64,000 nt of DNA from Norana najaformis (lineage: Eukaryota > Annelida > Clitellata > Crassiclitellata > Hormogastridae). Each line of letters starts with the position of its first letter. The stretch's first letter is position 1. Shown here piece after piece: positions 43,682-55,320 of the stretch. The stretch spans positions 44,020,757-44,084,756 of the forward strand of contig OZ029913.1 in NCBI GenBank assembly GCA_964023275.1, in the 5' to 3' direction. A program made the position numbers and the translations under genes. The notes below the pieces were generated by a model. That model was not told the DNA's origin, made no database searches, and worked only from the letters and a program-made list of their open reading frames with translations.

Positions 43682-44182
43682 GTATTTTCTGGTTTATCGT
43701 AAGGCGACCGGGCTTCTTCCACAGATTATGAATTTTAACTAAGATATCACATGCCTCGTGCATTATGAAACAGCGCTATTTGGGCTTTTTACGTATCTCG
43801 ACTCGTCTACACATCTTAGTATGAGGTTCATTCACATGGAAGCATTGAAAACAATCTGTTACGGCATCGACAGCGCAGTCATATGCAAATTATCTGCTAA
43901 CTGCATGGGTTCCTACTGTGAACCCACGTGTACTTTTAGAAGGGCTTGGCGCCTTCTTCTATACATTTATATTTATTCTTATACATATGATATATGTTGT
44001 ATTACTTAATAAACATTATATCTATATAGGCCTATCATAGTTAAATCGTTATTTAGTAACACCATAACAGCCAATTTAACGTGTAGGGGGCTACCAAATT
44101 GGAGGATTACGTCTGCCTTCTAGACTTCAGAGTTTAAGATTGTGCTGGCAGGTCACGTGATTTTCGCGGCTTTGCAAAGTAT
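43579..44182 (+). repeat. Duplicated block, copy 1, with long AG repeat
   Basis: Starts CGGCTCATGTTGGGG, then (AG)n of about 85 bases (43594-43678), then about 500 bases of unique-looking text ending near CAGGTCACGTGATTTTC. The same order is found at 51795-52473, where an AT repeat has grown in the middle. Open frames inside are not convincing genes. Confidence 0.85.
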
Positions 44183-45042
44183 CTATTCATTATGGAAACA
44201 GTTCATTCCATTGAACGTCCAGACCAGAGATAGATCGATACAGCCTGATAACTTATTGTCCAATATAAGCACTGCTTGGCTAAATTTATTCATTTGACAT
44301 AGGCTTCCATTAAGCTTACATATAATTCTTGTTTTTTTTATCTCAGAAAGGCCTTGTAAAAAACGCTTTTGGCATTTACCAGAAACTATAATAAATAAGA
44401 GAATTTGCCAAGAACATCGCTTTGAAAGTGTTTCGTTCAGTTTCTCATATCTGTCATGATTGCATGCACACGACTGAAATATGCGGGCGTGAATACTCGT
44501 TATACAATTTCAAATGTCGCCTCTGTTAAATGCGTGTTTCACAATTTTCGTTCAATTGTATGAGCCTAAACGATGGACCACTAGCTAAAACGTTTAGGTC
44601 ATTGTACTGAATAACTAGATTTATGTAGCGCCTCTCACATATTATATTTATTAAATGACGATTCCTATAAGAGCCCGCTTTGGTACCCTGAGCGCACATT
44701 GCTATCTAGGTCAATTTCTTGGTTGTACGAAGGCTATGAAGGGAAGTGTACACAAGGAACTTGAAGCCTCGACTACTACCTGATTGTAAATCACCCAAAG
44801 TTCGTGTAGGTATAGTACGAAAGCCAGCTGGTGTCGTAGTGACCCAATTAATTCCTTCAGCACCCCATTCATCCGATAGACAATTTATTTCCATTGTACG
44901 TCTAAACAGATCGATGTATACAACCGGGCATATATGCGAATATATGCGCTGCTCGGCTAAATTTATTCATATGCATATGAAGAAATGGACTGTTCGGCTA
45001 TATTCATTAATACGCACAGTCTCACATTAGGCTGTGTACAAA
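44183..45042. other. Intergenic stretch
   Basis: TTTATGTAGCGCCTCTCA at 44621 looks like a decayed LINE 3' end box in minus orientation. Minus-strand open text at 44706-44894 has no known domain. Confidence 0.35.
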
Positions 45043-45125
45043 GGGCACGAGGGTGTGTCGGTAACCCGTTTGGTCAATGATCATGTGATTGTAGGTTCGA
45101 CTTCTGGGGGGTTCTAGGCAAGTTT
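45043..45125 (+). mobile_element. Decayed tRNA-derived SINE
   Basis: GGGCACGAGGGTGTGTCGGT, then GTTTGGTCAATGATCATG, then GGTTCGACTTC follow the SINE at 42687 closely. Only the head and first body bases remain. Confidence 0.7.
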
Positions 45126-45129
45126 ATCA

Positions 45130-45420
45130 CCAGGCACCATAATTTGGTACATGGAGTTCCAAGGGTTCTATGCTTGATCCACTTTTACATTACATACCAC
45201 ATTATTAGTACATTACTAGATAATCATTCATTAGGATGTAATTTCTGTGCTGATGATACTCAATTTTACATTTCTTTTGACAGTTTATCTTGTCATTTGT
45301 CTGTGCAGCTGTTGTCTGGCGCCTTGAGGAGGTCCAGTATTGGACAGCTGCTAATAAACTCCTTGTTAACCCTTCAAAAACTTGATTTCAACTACTAGGC
45401 ACTCCATAGCACTTAAGAAG
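45130..45420 (+). mobile_element. L2-like LINE reverse transcriptase fossil
   Basis: GVPRVLCLIHFYITYHIIST, then CADDTQFYISFDSLSCHLS, and text near NKLLVNPSKT. This is the PQGS-to-YADD region; C replaces Y in the box. Same family as 41794-42410. Confidence 0.8.
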
Positions 45421-45633
45421 TTTGAATGGCTTAAATGCTTAAAATGGAGCAACTCACTTACTGAGTTGGCTGATGCAATTTGAAACCAGGGCATTGTTTT
45501 TGCAATGTAGCCAAAGATTTTCTACATGAATTTACATTCAATCCAGGGTGGAAAATAATGTTGGTGACATAGCTGTAGAACATGTAACCAAATTGAAAAA
45601 GCAGCACTGGGAAGTAGGCAAAATGAATGGCCT

Positions 45634-45732
45634 TAAGTCAATACTAAAAATAGACTAAACTTGTAATTGTAATTTGTAATTTGAGATTACAAATTACAAT
45701 TACAAGTCTAGTCTATTTTTAAAATTGACTTA
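45634..45732. repeat. 99-bp near-perfect palindrome
   Basis: Arms 45634-45680 and 45686-45732 are 47-base reverse complements with about four mismatches, around loop TTGAG. The core is ACTTGTAATTGTAATTTGTA. It lies within LINE-derived text. Confidence 0.9.
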
Positions 45733-46400
45733 GACTGTTGTAATGCATGTGTAAATCCAGCAGCCCACCTGTCTCTGCAAGATTTGGCAATGAGTAGTAC
45801 TTAACACGAACAAATACAGCGTGAAAGAAGCAATATAAAAAGGCAGCTGTTATCACAGAAACAGAAATTGAGACATAAGGAACCCAGTTGCAGCAGTAAA
45901 AAAGTGAATTAAGTAAGGAAAAATGTTCTTCAGTTCATGAGGCAGCTCATAAATGCATGCATACAGACATATACCTACTCACTCATTCATACTTGAGTAC
46001 ATACATGCCTATACATATTTATGCATACGAGCTTATTTTCATACATATACTGCATTTGTAATCACACATTAATATAGTGCCAGTTAAAAAGAAACTTGAG
46101 ACTGCCAACTTGACACGCTAAGCCACGATTGAATGTAATAGTTTTCAAGTGCTTACGAAAAGAGGCAAAGAAAGGCCATGAAGCTCATTTCACTGTTTCC
46201 TAGGTAAACTGATTCCAGGAAAATGGACTGAGCACATCAAAGGTTGTGTGCTGCACCACAGAAGTTTCAGGCCGACAGTACACACAGGTCACACACCTGT
46301 GCAGCATAGCTAAGAAATTGTGGCCAGGGATGTGTAAGATGCATTGCTCCTTGATATAAGAAGGGACACAGCTTGCAAGATATTTAAGCATGATCACTAA
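45733..46400 (-). mobile_element. LINE C-terminus and 3' end, minus orientation
   Basis: 46200-46397 on the minus strand reads YLASCVPSYIKEQCILHIPG and HNFLAMLHRC, a decayed L2/CR1 C-terminal region. The 3' box (reverse of TGGCACTATATTAATGTGTG) is at 46055-46090, with CATA-type tail text around 45960-46050. 45733-45970 is the reverse of 41340-41600. Confidence 0.7.
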
Positions 46401-46559
46401 TATCTGGAACTCAATGATTTAACGATTTATTATGCATAGATGGTAGTACAGTTCCTCCCAAATTAAACTGGATACATGTCCAGACATAGGTATACTGTCA
46501 ATCAGATGAGTTTCAGCATTCGTTGATATGTTACTGGCAGGAGCAATGAAGTTATAAGC

Positions 46560-46970
46560 AAAACTGACTCGCATTAATTCAGGTATGGATGAAAGTTAAT
46601 GAAATTCCACACCACCCACACACATACATACATATTCATGTATGAAATACAAATACATCCTAACATATATATATATATACCTACTTATATATACACACTA
46701 ACATTAATACACACAGTAAGTATGCATTCCTTACTCTTGACAAAGCCCAACTCTGTTTACGTCTTTGGCAAGATGAGGTCAAATTTGATATCACATGATT
46801 TTACAGCTGTATAGATGGCATCATGCTACACAGTCTATTCATGTACCTCAAACCTCTGCCAAATCTGAGGTCATCTGGCTTGCCTATATCTCCAAACTCC
46901 TACAGTTCATTGACCTTGACCTCTCAGTCTGCACTTCTTCCTCTTAACTGCCTCCACTTATTCATGACAG
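46560..46970 (-). repeat. Dispersed repeat block, inverted copy
   Basis: 46575-46650 is the reverse of 40290-40370 (GTGGTATTTCACTAACATT text). 46845-46955 is the reverse of 39620-39705. Between them is a mixed CATA/TATA microsatellite. Confidence 0.7.
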
Positions 46971-47512
46971 GAAGGTCATGCTCGACTTGCTACTCTTCCT
47001 AAAGCCCTATTTAAGCACTGTAACTTAAAACTTCACCTGAACAGACTTTAATTGCATTATCATCCTAATCATCGCTTACACAGTCCAACAATAATCTCAA
47101 TCTATCAAAACAATTACGCTCTCATTTCTGTTATAAAATTCGTTAAACTAGTTTTCCTACTAAGAATTTTAAAACCCATATGCAAAATCTGCTGTTTGGT
47201 CGCCATGAGGCCCTAAAGGGTTGACGCAAAATTATGCAATCATATCAGTTCGACCGGATACTCACTCCTCGCGCCATATAGAAATATTTCTGGCGCAATT
47301 ACACAAACTCATTCAAGCAAATAACTTTTGCCTTGGAAATATCCTTTGAAAAAACGGACTTCTATGTAAATTGTAAATAAAACAGTCTCGGAAATTATAA
47401 CCGATAAAAAAGATTCCTGAACAAAATAATAACATTGTAAAGTTGATTAACTTGAAGCGGGATGCTTAAGCGTCAATCTGTTGAACTGAAATTCATTTGT
47501 AGTATGAGATTA
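46971..47512. other. Intergenic stretch
   Basis: Nothing recognised beyond weak LINE-like text at 46971-47060. Confidence 0.3.
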
Positions 47513-48050
47513 TCGTAATCGTAATCGTAAACTCGAGATTTCTACAGCGCCCAACGAAAGCTACGTCGCGGGAACCAGCTTATTCACAGGCGCACAGTCA
47601 AAACAAAATCGATAGGCAAAAGGGTCCGGTTCCAGGTCAAGATCCAGGAGTCAGACAGTCCGACGGCTACGGTGGATGATGTTTGAAATTGAAGCGAGAA
47701 GAGTGATAAGGAGAAGAGGAAGAAACAGAATAAGAATTATGGAAAAGAAGTGTTTTCAGTCTTGAGTGAAAGACTTGCGCAGAAACTGAAAGAGGTGAAG
47801 TGTTGGTGAGTCCGTATGATGGGCCAGATAATTGTCGTAATTCTGGCAGGAGTTTATTCCAGAGGGTGGGGCAGCTATGGCTATGGAGCGATTTCCAAAT
47901 TTTATGGATGAGGCGACGGGAGAGCAAAGAAGTGTTAGGACAGATGAGATGAGATTATACATTTGATCAATTAAAGCGAGGTTATCGCATTCATCAACGC
48001 TAAACCCGTTCCTTCCACGTAAAAGTAGATTCACGAAGTTTGATATAACG
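47513..48050 (-). mobile_element. Family-B LINE: C-terminus and conserved 3' end
   Basis: On the minus strand: LLCSPVASSIKFGNRSIAIA, then TLWNKLLPELRQLSGPSYGL, then VFHSRLKTLLFHNS, ending in the 150-base 3' region with CGATTTTGTTTTGACTG, CGTAGCTTTCGTTGGGCGCT and a (TTACGA)n tail at 47513-47535. One frame shift splits the coding text. It matches 52690-53185 residue by residue in the C-terminal part. Confidence 0.85.
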
Positions 48051-48055
48051 TAGGG

Positions 48056-48379
48056 CTTCTGCGGCGGAAGATTCCTCCACCCAACCATGCAGAAATTACT
48101 TGTGTGGCGGAAGCTTCCGCGTTACATTGTGCCTTTGTGGCACTGGGTGATAATTTTGACCACAGTACGAAGTAACAAACTGTTCGGCTTCTTGCTGGCT
48201 ATCAAAAGTTTGTCCGACGATTAATTCAGACATTTTCACTTTGTAAAACGTGTTTGTAAAATGGAAATGTCGTAGACTACGCGAAGGCATTAAATGCGCA
48301 TGCGCGAAAGTTTTAAATAAGATTTCCGCCGCATAAGTAATATTTTTCTGTCTAGCGGCGGAATATTCCGCCGCAGAAG
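48056..48379. mobile_element. MULE-like short transposon with inverted ends
   Basis: The ends CTTCTGCGGCGGAA (48056-48069; reversed at 48366-48379) are followed by ATTCC on both sides, giving 20 matches in 22. The unit is 324 bases. The minus strand carries a 46-codon start-like segment (see 48096-48233). Another CCGCCGC copy lies just inside the right end. It looks like an internally deleted Mutator-like element; no target duplication was confirmed. Confidence 0.55.
48096..48233 (-). CDS. Short transposase-N-terminus-like open frame
   Basis: MSELIVGQTFDSQQEAEQFV then TSYCGQNYHPVP. The pattern VGQ-F-S--EA--F---Y resembles the start of FAR1/MULE-type transposases. The frame continues open upstream to 48440 outside the unit, but the methionine at 48233 is the sensible start. 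The catalytic part is absent. Confidence 0.4.
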   Translation of the reverse strand: MSELIVGQTFDSQQEAEQFVTSYCGQNYHPVPQRHNVTRKLPPHK

Positions 48380-48482
48380 ATTTATCAGATAAATAACGTC
48401 TAATCAAAGCAGAAAGTGCCAAGCTGTTACATTTTCCCATTTAGACAAAACATTTCTCTTTCACAGATCCTATCCTCACACC

Positions 48483-48660
48483 ATTCTTCTTATCTCTCTT
48501 TCCGCTCCAACCCCAAACACCATCCACCGCAGCTTTTGTATCTTGACCTGGAACCAAACTCTTTTGCCTATCGAATTTGTTTTGACTGAGCGCCTATGAA
48601 TAAGCAGGTCCCCGTGACGTGGCTTTCGCTTGGAGCTCGGAAAAACGATTAACATTACGA
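48483..48660 (+). mobile_element. Family-B LINE 3' end
   Basis: TCTTGACCTGGAACC, then TTTTGACTGAGCGCCT and GACGTGGCTTTCGCTTGGAG, ending in ATTACGA. It is the plus-strand version of the 3' end at 52981-53185. Confidence 0.8.
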
Positions 48661-50640
48661 AAAGCATCGAAGAGATGTGATGCTTTCGCACTAAAATTTA
48701 ACAATGTAATGAGATGATTAATTACTTACTTTTTATATATGTCCAAAAACATATAGCGCATTTTAAATCCTCACAAAGGCGCAGCAGCGCAACTATGTAA
48801 CAGTTTAACTTAAAGTTGCGTTTTAGGAATGACTGAGAATGTTTCTTGAGCCGATATAGGTGAAAGTTATTGAATTTCCATAGGATTGTTGTTCCAGAGG
48901 GACGGCCCAATGCACGATAAACCGAAAATGAGCAGCTCACTGAGGATTTATTGTCGAGGCTACTATCGAGGCCCTTCTTTGGAAATTGAAACCATTATTA
49001 GGTCGATGGCTCACTGAACTGGATTGCATTAATTTCTCTTACGGCTGAAATTTCAAAGGCCTATACAATGAAGCCAACATATGGATTTATTTAAATTGTG
49101 TTATAATCAAAGGAAGGTTTGCCTAGTATAAACTAATCTGTGAAAGCGCCAACGGCTCGACAAAGAATACTTATTTTAATTAAAACGACTGTTAGGTCGA
49201 TACGTGGTGTAACGCTTATCGGGACTTTCAAGTCATTCATTCAGTTCTGGAATTGCGAAGGTTCTTTGAAATGCGATAAAGCCGACATTGTATCGACGTA
49301 TTTGCTATTTCTTGCATTCTTCTATCACGAAGTTTGCGTATAATCGTCCACGCCATCTTCATGTTTGCACAGTCTTCCATGTGACTGGAGCTTCTCTTAC
49401 GCCTGAAATTTAAAAGGCCTACACAGGGCTTGATCAATAAAGCCAACACATATAATTATTGGTAAACATAATTTCAGCTTGAGAGCATTGAATCAATAGC
49501 ACAAATGTCAGAACGTCACATTATGGTTTCTTGTGTTGGAAAAGTCTTCAACAGAAGATTCAAATTTTTACTCATAAACAGCTTGATATTTTCAGCTTAT
49601 CTAACTTTTCACTACTTTAGCACTTCTAAATAGCCATTCTTCATAGCGCTCACAGGATTTTAAAATAACCAAATAGAAACATATATAAATCTGGGCCAAC
49701 TTAACCCTCCACTTTTTGAGGCCAGTCCATTTGCACCCATGCAAAGTGGAAATTAAACAAGGTGTCATGTTGTTGGATTGCTGTGGAAGTGTGCACAGCA
49801 GTGAAGTTCTTAAACTCCAAGATCATCTGCTAAAAGACTTAAAAATCACTTGGTATAAGTAATTCATAATTGCAGGACCACATTGAGCTAATTTCAAGAA
49901 TTACAATAAAATCAAGTTCCAGATGGTTCAGACTTGCTCCTAAAAGTTATAAAACATGCTTATATCGACTTCTAATAGCATAAAAATGCTTGCAATCAGA
50001 GTACACACCATACCTTACCTCCAATAAAATCATTACCTCCATCCTCTGACCCTAAAAAACTATGCATACACCTTTGACTCTGAATACATCGAAGTAAAAG
50101 ATAACTAAGATACTTGTACTTGTTTATATAATTCAATAAAAATTCATTCCTTAGACGTGTGGTTCTCAGACTCATGGATAATTTGGTCAAGGCCCAAACA
50201 TGACCACAGCAATCCAATGACAGGACTCTAATCTACAGACTACTTCAATTTTTCTTTGGGTCAATATAGAACTTCTAAGAAAATAGTGAGAAATAGTTTT
50301 GAGATATTCTGTTGATTATTTGGGTGTATGATTCTTTAGATTGAGTGTCGTTGCATGAAAAATTAATGAAGAAATATAAAAGTAAAGATCTTTATGATTA
50401 TTTTCTCTTTTATAATTGATAAACCAAATTCACATCAATAAAATCCAAAGGCCCAGTGTAACCAGAAGGTGGGATATGAAGGTAGACGAGGAAGTTGAAA
50501 GAATTATAGAGTATGGATGTGAATATCAAATATGTCAATCATCTTAACCAAGAAATGTTGTAACTTTTTATGCTTCCATATTTACATCCAAATTATCCCA
50601 TACATACATGCTGTCCACTGCATACACACATACATGCATA
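48661..50640. other. Intergenic stretch with a small duplication
   Basis: CTCTTACGGCTGAAATTTCA at about 49037 and CTCTTACGCCTGAAATTTAA at about 49394 start two similar segments of 60-70 bases, both running into AAGCCAACAYAT. Otherwise nothing is recognised; open frames are short. Confidence 0.4.
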
Positions 50641-50705
50641 CATATATACAAAAATAAATACATGCATACATACATACATACATACATACATACATACATA
50701 CATAG
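50628..50705 (+). repeat. CATA microsatellite
   Basis: About 15 nearly pure CATA units, preceded by looser CATA text from about 50600. Confidence 0.9.
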
Positions 50706-50929
50706 TCTAGGGTCTTTGTCAACACCCGGTTCAAGCAACAGTAAAATTTATGTGAAGACCTGGTTCATCCGCTAAAATCTGAAAGTGTAACTAATTTAAT
50801 CACTAAAAGTTCTGCATCGCCAAAAACCTAATGGTTGGCCTTAAGTTATTGCATCGAGAGAAATTAAATGTGTTCTACGTTGCTTGATCAACTATCCATA
50901 AGCTTGCCAGTCAATTCTTCATTCTTCAC

Positions 50930-51420
50930 TTTTTTATGGACAAAATCTCTGGAGTGATGCTGAAATGTATAAGTTTATCTGCATCAGATAAATTTCTTCA
51001 TTCTAGTTCTTCACCTCTTGTCTTAGATTACTTTCAGCCAACAATTCTTGCAGAGGTTAACAGACTTATCCTTTCCTCACCTCACAAAATTTGTCCTTTG
51101 ACACCATTTCCACATCTTTGTTGGAGTGCTTTGATGTTCTGGGTCCAACCATCACATCAATTTTTCAATTTTTACATTGCATGAGGGTTCCTACCTATCT
51201 GCTTTGCTTATGTCATGGTCTATCCTCTCTTAAAGAAACTCTTTTTTGACCCAGGCTATCTGTCTAAATGCAGTCCCATCTCAACTTTGAATTTTATATC
51301 TACAATTTTGGAGCAGGTAGTTATGAATCATATGTAAAATTCATCTATCCACCAACTCACTAATTTTCCCTTTGAGTCTGTATACCATATTTGTTCATTT
51401 TACTGCTCATTGCCAAATAT
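50930..51420 (+). mobile_element. L2/CR1-like LINE: linker and N-terminal reverse transcriptase
   Basis: SSSPLVLDYFQPTILAEVNR, then LILSSPHKICPLTPFPHL, then after shifts FFDPGYLSKCSPISTLNF and ILEQVVMNHM. This matches the pre-RT linker (L-SSP-K-CPLDP-P) and the first RT motif (NYRPISNL-F). It is a dead copy with several shifts. Confidence 0.8.
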
Positions 51421-51794
51421 TGCAGAGACTGCTGGATTTACACCTGCATTGCCACAGTCTAGTCTTTTTTTTGAACATGGCTTAAGCCCTTTTTTAACCT
51501 GCTTCTCAGTTCTGCATTTTCAAATTGGTCATATTTTCTGCTGCTATGTGATACAACTAACATTATTTTTTTAAAATTCATGTAGAACATCTTTGGCCAC
51601 CTGCCAAAAACAATTAAGAGAAAGAAATGCAGACTGAGAGGTCGATGAACTGTAGGAGTTTGGAGATCGGGTCAAGCCAGATGACCTAAGATTTGGCAGA
51701 GGTTTGAGGTACACGTCTATGTATTTCATACATAAATATGTATGTTTGACTGTATGTATGTATGTGGGTTGTGTGGTATTTCACTAACATTCAT
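51421..51794 (+). repeat. Dispersed repeat block, copy 2
   Basis: 51456-51720 is closely similar to 39446-39705. It is followed by a palindromic TATTTCATACATAAATATGT and the ATTTCACTAACATTCAT text also found near 40325. Confidence 0.8.
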
Positions 51795-52473
<679 letters not shown>

Positions 52474-52689
52474 TCTGTTCACCGTATGTCGGCCAGTGAC
52501 TGATATTGTTTCTTATTGATATCGTAGTATTATATGCATACATATATGCATATAGGCCTATACATACGTACATGCGGCCTCTTTTAACGGGCATGAAGTT
52601 TCAGGTCTATTTCCATGGCGGGCCTTTGCTCCACGTGGCCCTATTCCATTGAGAATGAAAAACAATTTTCTAATAATGGGCCTAATTCA

Positions 52690-53185
52690 ATCCTCCTAAC
52701 CCTCCTATCTTCTTCAGTTATTTACAATCCAACCACTCCGTTCAACGCGATCCTCTTCTCTCCTAACCCTTCTTCGCTCTCCCATCACCTAATCATTAAA
52801 ATTGGGAAATCGTTCCGTAACCATAGGTGCTTCGCCCCTCTGGAATGAAATCCCGCCAGAATTACGGAAACCATCTGATCCATCATACAAACTCGCCAAC
52901 ACTTCACCTCTGGCAATTTCTGCGCTAATCTCACTCAAAATTGAAAACACTACTTTTCCAAAAATCGTCCGAATTCTTCCCTTTATCTCTCTTCTCGCTT
53001 ATAATTTAACTATCATCCACCGTAGCCGCCTGCCTGCATGCCTGCCTGACTCCTGGATCTTGACCTGGAACCGAACCCTTTTCCCTATCGATTTGTTTTG
53101 ACTGAGCGCCTGTGAATAAGCTGGTTCCCGCGACTTGGCTTTCGTTGGGCGCTGTAGAAATCTCGATGCTACGATTACATGTACG
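52690..53185 (+). mobile_element. Family-B LINE: C-terminus and conserved 3' end
   Basis: Text near 52800-52980 reads IGNRSVTIGA, PLWNEIPPELRKPSDPSYKL and ANTSPLAISALISLKIE, the same C-terminus as at 47667-47927. The 3' region (52981-53185) holds TCTTGACCTGGAACC, TTTTGACTGAGCGCCTGTG and GGCTTTCGTTGGGCGCTG, then ACGATTAC. The lead-in from 52610 may belong to it. Confidence 0.85.
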
Positions 53186-53307
53186 ACTGATTAGGTGCCT
53201 TATTATCATAGTTTTATTACAGTCATGCTAGTATTATTAGGTACTTATTTACGACAGAATCTTCGTGCATATTAATTACTACATAATCAACATTCATTCA
53301 GCAGTCA

Positions 53308-53408
53308 TTAAGGACAAATGACAAGACAAAGTGTCAAAAGAAATGTAAAGTTGAGTACCATCAGCATAGAAGTATATCCTAGTGAATGATTATCTAGTAA
53401 TATACCTA
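53308..53408 (-). mobile_element. L2-like LINE reverse transcriptase fragment beside the gap
   Basis: ILLDNHSLGYTSMLMVLNFT, then FLLTLCLVICP in one frame and DGTQLYISFDTLSCHLS in the next. Same family as 45130-45420. It is cut by the assembly gap. Confidence 0.7.
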
Positions 53409-53419
53409 ANNNNNNNNNN
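53409..53419. other. Assembly gap (11 N)
   Basis: A short run of N inside repeat sequence. Its true size is unknown. Confidence 0.99.
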
Positions 53420-53940
53420 ACAAAGGAGGACTCGACGCATCTGGCAAACATTTGGAAGAATGGCCAAGTTATGGAGAAGCAGAGAAAGAACAAAGAAAAC
53501 AAAGGCAAGAATATAAGAGACGATATGATCAGTGGTGGATTTAGCAATAGGCGTGGGGGTAGTTTGCCCCCACCGCGCCACTCTGGGTTATATGCTGGCG
53601 CCCCTTAGACCAGACCCGTGCATGTTGGACTGCCAGAATGTGGCGCCCCTCTGGAAATACTCTTGCCCTTCCACGCAAGCAATCATGGAGCTGCCACTGG
53701 ATACGAAACAACCCATTTTCTATATGGATCAGAAGGCTGGGCAACGAGAAAACAAGACGAAAAAGAATCCTCACAACAGAAATGTGACGGCTACGGAAAA
53801 TTGCAGTACTACAAAAATTATAAACGATGAAATATCGACAATCCTTGGACAAGCAGACAAATTCTGAATTTAACAAATGACCAAAAAGAATGGAGATCAT
53901 TTATACGCACCCATCACCGCCAAAGGGATGGCGTCAGGAA
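53420..53940 (+). mobile_element. RTE-like LINE C-terminal fossil
   Basis: TTHFLYGSEGWATRKQDEK near 53710 and, after a shift, LNLTNDQKEWRSFIRTHH near 53865 are the YG-E-W and L-L-EW--F endings of an RTE-like enzyme. The part between them is missing, and GC-rich unrelated text lies at 53530-53690. A CATA repeat tail follows. Confidence 0.7.
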
Positions 53941-53951
53941 CTGATGATGAA

Positions 53952-53952
<1 letters not shown>

Positions 53953-53982
<30 letters not shown>

Positions 53983-54038
53983 CATACATACATACATACA
54001 TACATACATACATACATACATACATACATACATACATA
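53953..54038 (+). repeat. CATA microsatellite (LINE tail)
   Basis: About 21 pure CATA units directly after the LINE fossil. Confidence 0.95.
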
Positions 54039-54138
54039 ATGCATGTTACATAATCTGTTTTAGCTTTTAAGTGGCGCTTTAGAAGTTTTCGATTTTCTAC
54101 TTAAATTTCTACATATAAGCTACCCGTTGTCATATTGT

Positions 54139-54330
54139 GGGGCACGGTAGCATATTGGGCAGAGCGCTCGGCTTGTAACGCGGAGAGTACGAGTTCGAGC
54201 CTCCACGGGACGGTTACTGCGTAGGGATCTTGAGCAAGTCCTCAACTCACAATCGCTCGGCGCCATTGATTGATGCTAAGTCATTAGATAGTGGCGCCTA
54301 ACAAATGCATAAATAATAATACTATTCCTG
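54139..54330 (+). mobile_element. tRNA-derived SINE with MIR-like body
   Basis: GGGGCACGGTAGCATATTGG (A-box region) and GAGTTCGAGCC (B box), then ATCTTGAGCAAGTCCTCAAC, and an end with GGCGCCTAACAAATGCATAA. The layout resembles MIR/CORE SINEs: tRNA head, GGGCAAGT body, LINE-like end. Confidence 0.8.
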
Positions 54331-54559
54331 GTCTATGAAACTAAAGTCGCCTACATTACCCTACACTTAATTCAAACCCATGGCTGCCTGTCAGTTTCAG
54401 CTGAAGGGAAGGACTGTATTCTCCTTCCTCCTCTTAATTACATTATAAGCTTTATCAAGCGCTCGGGAAATTGAAACTTGATCCACTGCCTCATTCAACT
54501 CACTTTGTCCGACAAACGTCAGAAATCAACGGGCTGAACGTAACTTGCTGACAGGGACC
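54331..54559. other. Spacer before CpG-rich region
   Basis: Nothing recognised. Confidence 0.3.
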
Positions 54560-55320
54560 TTCGTACGCACGAAGCCTACGACCGCAGAGCTATCGACCGA
54601 CCGACTAAGCGAGCGAGCAGTGTATTGTTTATGGCAGAACGGCTGCCAGGGGTCATAGAGGTGCTTTTCGGCTCTCCCGTCCTCCAAAGGATCCCGTCTT
54701 ACCGTTCTTGAATCGGCGAGCCAAGCGGACCGTGTAGGAGATAGTAGGCGTGTACGTACTCACGCGGGGACGTGATAGTTGCCGGGTATTTCGTATTTTT
54801 GAACGGGCAACCGCGTGCCGGCGCTATAAGAGGGGCTATATCTCTCTCGCGGCAAGTTTTTTCCAGGGGAAGCGGCGAATCGCGCTTTTCCGTCTTCGGA
54901 TTTCTTTTGGCAAGCTCCCAGCTGGAACGAGAGCAGTTAGCGATGCTCTGTATAAGCGGCATTTCGTATCTGTGGCCAACCAGTGTCGTTGGCGCGCGAG
55001 TTTATAAAATCGAGCCGTATTTTTTGTATTTTGAGGTGCTTTGTTGAAGTTCTGGTCAGTTCAAAAGATATTTTATTCTCAGGGTCGGAATTGTTGTCTT
55101 GCACTACTTAAAGTAGAACAAAAACGAAACGGATATGGAACAGACAGCGCGCGTCGTGTGGCAAGCGTTCACGTGCGCTGGAATATTCTGCGCAGGAATT
55201 TATAAAATTTTAAGTTACTATTTCTGAATCGTTTCCTAAGTTTTTACGCTTTAAGGGACGTTTACTTACGCTAGGCGTCTAACGGTTACTGATGATCGCT
55301 GTGAGACGCGAAGCGCTGAC
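54560..55320 (+). promoter_or_regulatory. CpG-rich region, candidate promoter of the plexin gene
   Basis: The sequence is markedly richer in GC and CpG than its AT-rich surroundings. A TATA-like CTATAAGAGG at about 54823 is followed by TCTCTCTCGCGG about 25 bases on. It is 0.9-1.6 kb upstream of the plexin ATG, on the same strand. Open frames on both strands (54699-55047) lack any domain and look like a side effect of GC content. The role as promoter is inferred. Confidence 0.4.

Noticed and set aside
43491-43742. Glu-Arg repeat protein
   Set aside because: It is the translation of the AG microsatellite in a duplicated non-coding block.
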